Source: Chlamydiia bacterium (GTDB lineage Bacteria > Chlamydiota > Chlamydiia > Chlamydiales > SM23-39). From it: DNA of 9,358 nucleotides. Made by a program: the position numbers and the translations under genes. The stretch covers positions 1 through 9,358 of the forward strand of contig JACQAR010000099.1 in assembly GCA_016194825.1 (NCBI GenBank), read 5' to 3'. A model generated the notes under the pieces. The model saw nothing but the letters and a program-made list of their open reading frames with translations. It had not been told where the DNA came from and ran no database searches. Below, one piece after another: positions 6,321 through 9,358 of the stretch. Numbering within the stretch: position 1 is the stretch's first letter; every line of letters begins with the position of its first letter.

Positions 6321-8995
6321 CGCAGCTCATCGATGATTTTGGCGATGAGGCCGGTCCAACCGGTTTGGTGGGAAGCACCTAAGCCGCGCCCTGTATCGCC
6401 ATGGAAGTGCTCGTAAAACCAAAAGTAGTCTTTGAAATGAGGGTCGTTTTGAAAAAGATCGACATCGCCTAAATACGGTCTCTGTTGTTTTGCATCGCGC
6501 TTGAAGAGGTTCAAGAGCTTTTCCCCAAACGCATCTGCCATCTGCGACAGAGTCACAGCCGGTTCCTGACCTACTTGGATTTTCAGAGTATCTTTGAAGG
6601 CATGACTGAGTCGATGGAGCGTGTCAATCAAGAGGTAGTTGAGGGGGAACCAGACAGGGCCGCGCCAATTGGAGTTGCCTCCCTTGATCCGCTCTTTTGC
6701 TTCGCCAGGCTCATAAGTCAGGGTCACGTTGTGAAGATGTGCGGGATTCTTCTCGTGGTACTTAGAGAGACTGCGCAGGCCGTAGTCAGAGCGAAATTCT
6801 TTTGGATCCCAAATGTAGCCGAGAAACCGTTTCAATTCCGTGGCGCTCAGCAGGCCGAAAAGATGCATGGACGTCGATTCATGCGGAATGGTTTGGATGC
6901 ATTTGTCGGCCAAATCAGCTCTCTTTTCCAAAAACCATTTGTAGGAGCTGTAAAATTCTGGGAATGACTGCAACTCTTTTTCATCCCACACATCACAGGC
7001 AAAGAAAGGGATTACCCCGACTAATGAGCGAACAGGCGTCTGTTCAATCCTTCCGTCTGGATAGCGAAGAACGCTGTAGAAAAACCCATCTTTTTCATTC
7101 CACATATCGTAAGAGCGCCAGTATCCTTTGCGCATCGAGGCTGTGATGTAGATGAAGTGCTGAAAAAATTTCACCCCGAGACTCTCATAGATCGGGTTCT
7201 TTTTGGCTAACGTCAGCGCAATCCGCATCAAATTGAGACAAAGATGCGACATCCAACCCGCGCCGTCTGTCTGATCGAGCAGAAAACCGGAAGGGAGCTT
7301 TTCAGATCGGTCTGTAAAGCCAATGTTATCCATCCCAAGAAAGCCGCCCTCAAAGACGTTATTCCCCAAACTATCGACTTTATTGATCCACCAGGCAAAG
7401 TTGAGCAGGAGCTTGTGAAAACACCGCTCCAAAAAGAGGTAATCTTCCCGGCCAAATTTTTTCTTTTCATACTCGAATAGCTTCAAAGCTCCCCATGCTT
7501 GCACCGGAGGATTCACATCGCTGAATTCCCATTCATAGGCAGGAATCGCACCATTGGGGTGCTGAAATTGATCGAAAAACAACATCCAGAGCTGGTGCTT
7601 GGCAAACTCGATGTCGACTAACGCATGCACGATCGTATGGAACGTGAGATCCCAGGCCGCAAACCAAGGATACTCCCACTTATCGGGCATCGAAATGATT
7701 CTCAAAGAGGCGATGTGCCTCCAGTGCACATTGCGAATGGTTTTATGCGAAGGAGGGGGCGGATCTTTGGGATTTTCTCCTTGCAGCCACTTGCCCACAT
7801 CAAAGATGTAAATCTGCTTGCCCCAGATCATGCCAGCCAGGGCTTGTCTTTGAATGGCTTTTTCTTCCTCGCTAGCCTTGGACGAAAGAATCGACTCGTA
7901 AAAGAGATCCGCCTCTTTTCTTTTCTCTTCTACCACTCTCCTGACATCAACCAGCGGGTTTTTCATTGGTTTGTGTGTCAAGCGAAGGGATAAGACGATC
8001 TGTTTTTTAGGAAGAACTTCAGGATAGAAATAGTGAAGAGCCGCTTTCGTTCCTTTTTGCTTGGGGTTGATCGCTTTTTTCTCTTTTTGAATCAAGTAGC
8101 GGTGGAATGCATCTCTTACATAGGGAGAAACGCTGGGTTTTCCAGAGGAAAGTTCTTCATTTGTTTCGTTATTGGTGAATAGGGGAGAGCCTGGATCGGG
8201 ACCATAAAGATAGCGAGCCCCTAAATGGTAATCCATGTTCAACAAACTGGGAGAGGCCATTTTCGTATCATCGGCTTTGACACAGAGAACTCCCTTTTCG
8301 CTTTTTTCTAGGGTGATTTCAGGCTGAGACCCCCTCGTTTCCCGCCAGCCCCACTGATTGCGAAACCAAAGTTGCGCTAATAAATGCAAAGGTGCCGCTT
8401 GTGTACCGCGGTTGATCGCTGTAATCTGGATACAAAGATCTTCCGTATCTGCTTTTGCATACTCAATGAAGATATCGAAGTAGTTGTTCTCTTTAAAAAC
8501 GCCTGTATCGACCAATTCATATTCGGGATCGTCGCTGCTCCGTTTTTGGTTTTCTTCCACCAATCGGTCATAAGGAAAAGCTGCATGGGGATATTTATAC
8601 AGGTATTTTAAGTAGCTGTGAGTGGGTGTCGCGTCGAGGTGGTAATAGTACTCTTTCACATCCTCGCCATGATTTCCCTCATACGAATTCACTCCAAACA
8701 GGCGCTCTTTGAGAATGGGATCTTGTCCGTTCCAAAAGACAGGGGCAAATAGAAGAACCTGGAACCGATCCGAGATCCCCGCAATCGCATCTTCACATCT
8801 GCGAAAAGCGCGATAGCGAGCATGATCGTGAGTAAAGTAATTCCACGCACTGCCATCCGGGCTGTAATCTTCTCGGACGGTGCCCCATCCTCTTTCTGCA
8901 ACATAAGGCCCCCACTTTTCCCATGGATCCAGAGGGCGGACAAAGGCAAAAGGGCGACTAGATCTTTCGTGAAGACGTTCTTTTTCAGGATTCAT
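6314..8995 (-). CDS. GH63-like (MGH1-type) glucosidase, 893 aa
   Basis: The product resembles the ~880-residue bacterial proteins annotated 'glucosidase' that are related to GH63 mannosyl-oligosaccharide glucosidase. These are inverting enzymes of (alpha/alpha)6-barrel type that release glucose from oligosaccharides or glucosides; the substrate here is unknown. The N-terminal half has the strongly conserved EGNHGEDVKEYYYHLDATPT block (within about 100-136) and a beta-rich region. The C-terminal half has PWFAAWDLTFH, with D449 the likely general acid, then NWRGPVWFPLNY (from about 776). FYEHFHGDTG follows near the end, with E862 the likely base. There is no signal peptide, so it probably acts in the cytoplasm. 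I start it at ATG 8995 because AAAGGAG lies four bases upstream; an in-frame ATG at 9010 lacks this and would add five residues. It overlaps the end of glk by 11 bases, implying co-transcription and coupled translation. Subfamily assignment is from motif memory; catalytic residues are inferred. Confidence 0.87.
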   Translation of the reverse strand: MNPEKERLHERSSRPFAFVRPLDPWEKWGPYVAERGWGTVREDYSPDGSAWNYFTHDHARYRAFRRCEDAIAGISDRFQVLLFAPVFWNGQDPILKERLFGVNSYEGNHGEDVKEYYYHLDATPTHSYLKYLYKYPHAAFPYDRLVEENQKRSSDDPEYELVDTGVFKENNYFDIFIEYAKADTEDLCIQITAINRGTQAAPLHLLAQLWFRNQWGWRETRGSQPEITLEKSEKGVLCVKADDTKMASPSLLNMDYHLGARYLYGPDPGSPLFTNNETNEELSSGKPSVSPYVRDAFHRYLIQKEKKAINPKQKGTKAALHYFYPEVLPKKQIVLSLRLTHKPMKNPLVDVRRVVEEKRKEADLFYESILSSKASEEEKAIQRQALAGMIWGKQIYIFDVGKWLQGENPKDPPPPSHKTIRNVHWRHIASLRIISMPDKWEYPWFAAWDLTFHTIVHALVDIEFAKHQLWMLFFDQFQHPNGAIPAYEWEFSDVNPPVQAWGALKLFEYEKKKFGREDYLFLERCFHKLLLNFAWWINKVDSLGNNVFEGGFLGMDNIGFTDRSEKLPSGFLLDQTDGAGWMSHLCLNLMRIALTLAKKNPIYESLGVKFFQHFIYITASMRKGYWRSYDMWNEKDGFFYSVLRYPDGRIEQTPVRSLVGVIPFFACDVWDEKELQSFPEFYSSYKWFLEKRADLADKCIQTIPHESTSMHLFGLLSATELKRFLGYIWDPKEFRSDYGLRSLSKYHEKNPAHLHNVTLTYEPGEAKERIKGGNSNWRGPVWFPLNYLLIDTLHRLSHAFKDTLKIQVGQEPAVTLSQMADAFGEKLLNLFKRDAKQQRPYLGDVDLFQNDPHFKDYFWFYEHFHGDTGRGLGASHQTGWTGLIAKIIDELRM

Positions 8996-9358
8996 GCCGC
9001 TCCTTTGCATAGATAGCTGCTCCCATCAAAGAAGCAGCATTATCATCCATCACAACCCAAACCGGCATCGAGGTTAAAAGAGCGCCGAATCTCCCTTTAT
9101 TCCGAAAGGATGGCAGAAAATCTCCCGATGCCATCCGATCGACTAAATGCGCAGCGATTCCACCCGCAATGTAAAACCCGCCAAACGAGAGCATTTTTAA
9201 AGCCAAATTGCCCGCTTCGGCTCCATAAAGAGACAAAAACCAATCGAGCGCCCGGGTACAGGCTCGGTCTTTCTGCTCCAGACCCCAAGCGCTCACGACC
9301 CGAGAAGGGTCGCTATGGAGCATCTCTTCTTGACATTCCTTCGTGCTATGTTCGTGGC
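8985..9358 (-). CDS. glk: Glucokinase, C-terminal part (runs off right edge)
   Basis: Glucokinase transfers phosphate from ATP to glucose in the cytoplasm, making glucose-6-phosphate for glycolysis, glycogen synthesis or the pentose phosphate route. The visible 123 C-terminal residues match the E. coli Glk-type family (not the shorter ROK motif set). They include GNLALKMLSFGGFYIAGGI, then a NKGRF segment and PVWVVMDDNAASLMGAA near the end, in the order seen in E. coli Glk. The frame is open to position 9356 without a stop, so the ATG at 9323 is internal; about 200 residues, including the ATP- and glucose-binding N-terminal part, lie outside. Its TGA (8987-8985) is inside the start of the glucosidase, an 11-base ATG...TGA overlap. 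Chlamydiaceae lack this gene and import glucose-6-phosphate, while several environmental chlamydiae have it. The identification is firm; the catalytic state cannot be judged from this part. Confidence 0.9.
   Translation of the reverse strand, partial: HEHSTKECQEEMLHSDPSRVVSAWGLEQKDRACTRALDWFLSLYGAEAGNLALKMLSFGGFYIAGGIAAHLVDRMASGDFLPSFRNKGRFGALLTSMPVWVVMDDNAASLMGAAIYAKERHES
8996..9006 (-). promoter_or_regulatory. Strong ribosome binding site that fixes the glucosidase start
   Basis: Read on the minus strand, AAAGGAG (9006-9000) is followed by CGGC and then ATG at 8995. It lies within the last codons of glk (encoding KERHES), so ribosomes finishing glk could reinitiate on the glucosidase. It is the best Shine-Dalgarno in the window and supports 8995 over the upstream in-frame ATG at 9010. 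Confidence 0.75.

Noticed and set aside
8996..9010. ATG at 9010 as the glucosidase start
   Set aside because: The AAAGGAG sequence lies between it and the ATG at 8995, at the right distance for 8995 and useless for 9010.

Overview
The window looks like a piece of a chromosome from the phylum Chlamydiota, most likely a family outside the Chlamydiaceae (an amoeba-associated 'environmental chlamydia'). The strongest sign is a GreA transcript-cleavage factor of 723 residues. Ordinary GreA is about 158 residues, and the long N-terminal extension is a known feature of chlamydial GreA. A glucokinase gene, which the animal-pathogenic Chlamydiaceae lack, points to an environmental lineage. The family-level placement is inference.

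Layout, left to right. (1) Positions 1-121 hold the last ~40 codons of an unidentified + strand gene. It converges on greA (254-2425, minus). (2) greA is divergent from a + strand gene for a YjbH-family outer-membrane beta-barrel protein (2514-4667). The gap between them is under 90 bp and carries a good-looking greA promoter. (3) The gap after the YjbH gene is almost filled by a 180-bp element (4683-4862). It has 27-bp perfect terminal inverted repeats and several internal hairpins, like a non-autonomous mobile element (MITE). (4) A minus-strand AAA ATPase of the AAA_14/DUF4143 type follows (4878-6176), preceded by a cluster of ACGTGA-type dyads. (5) A minus-strand GH63-like glucosidase (6314-8995) overlaps by 11 bp the 3' end of a glucokinase gene (8985-9358) that runs off the right edge.

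Together, glk and the glucosidase form an overlapping pair that could release glucose from an oligosaccharide or glucoside and phosphorylate it to glucose-6-phosphate. greA is core transcription machinery. The YjbH-like protein is an envelope protein whose family is linked to exopolysaccharide. The ATPase and the inverted-repeat element look like accessory DNA between core genes. No tRNA, rRNA, CRISPR array or complete insertion sequence was seen, and no gene-free stretch exceeds about 210 bases.
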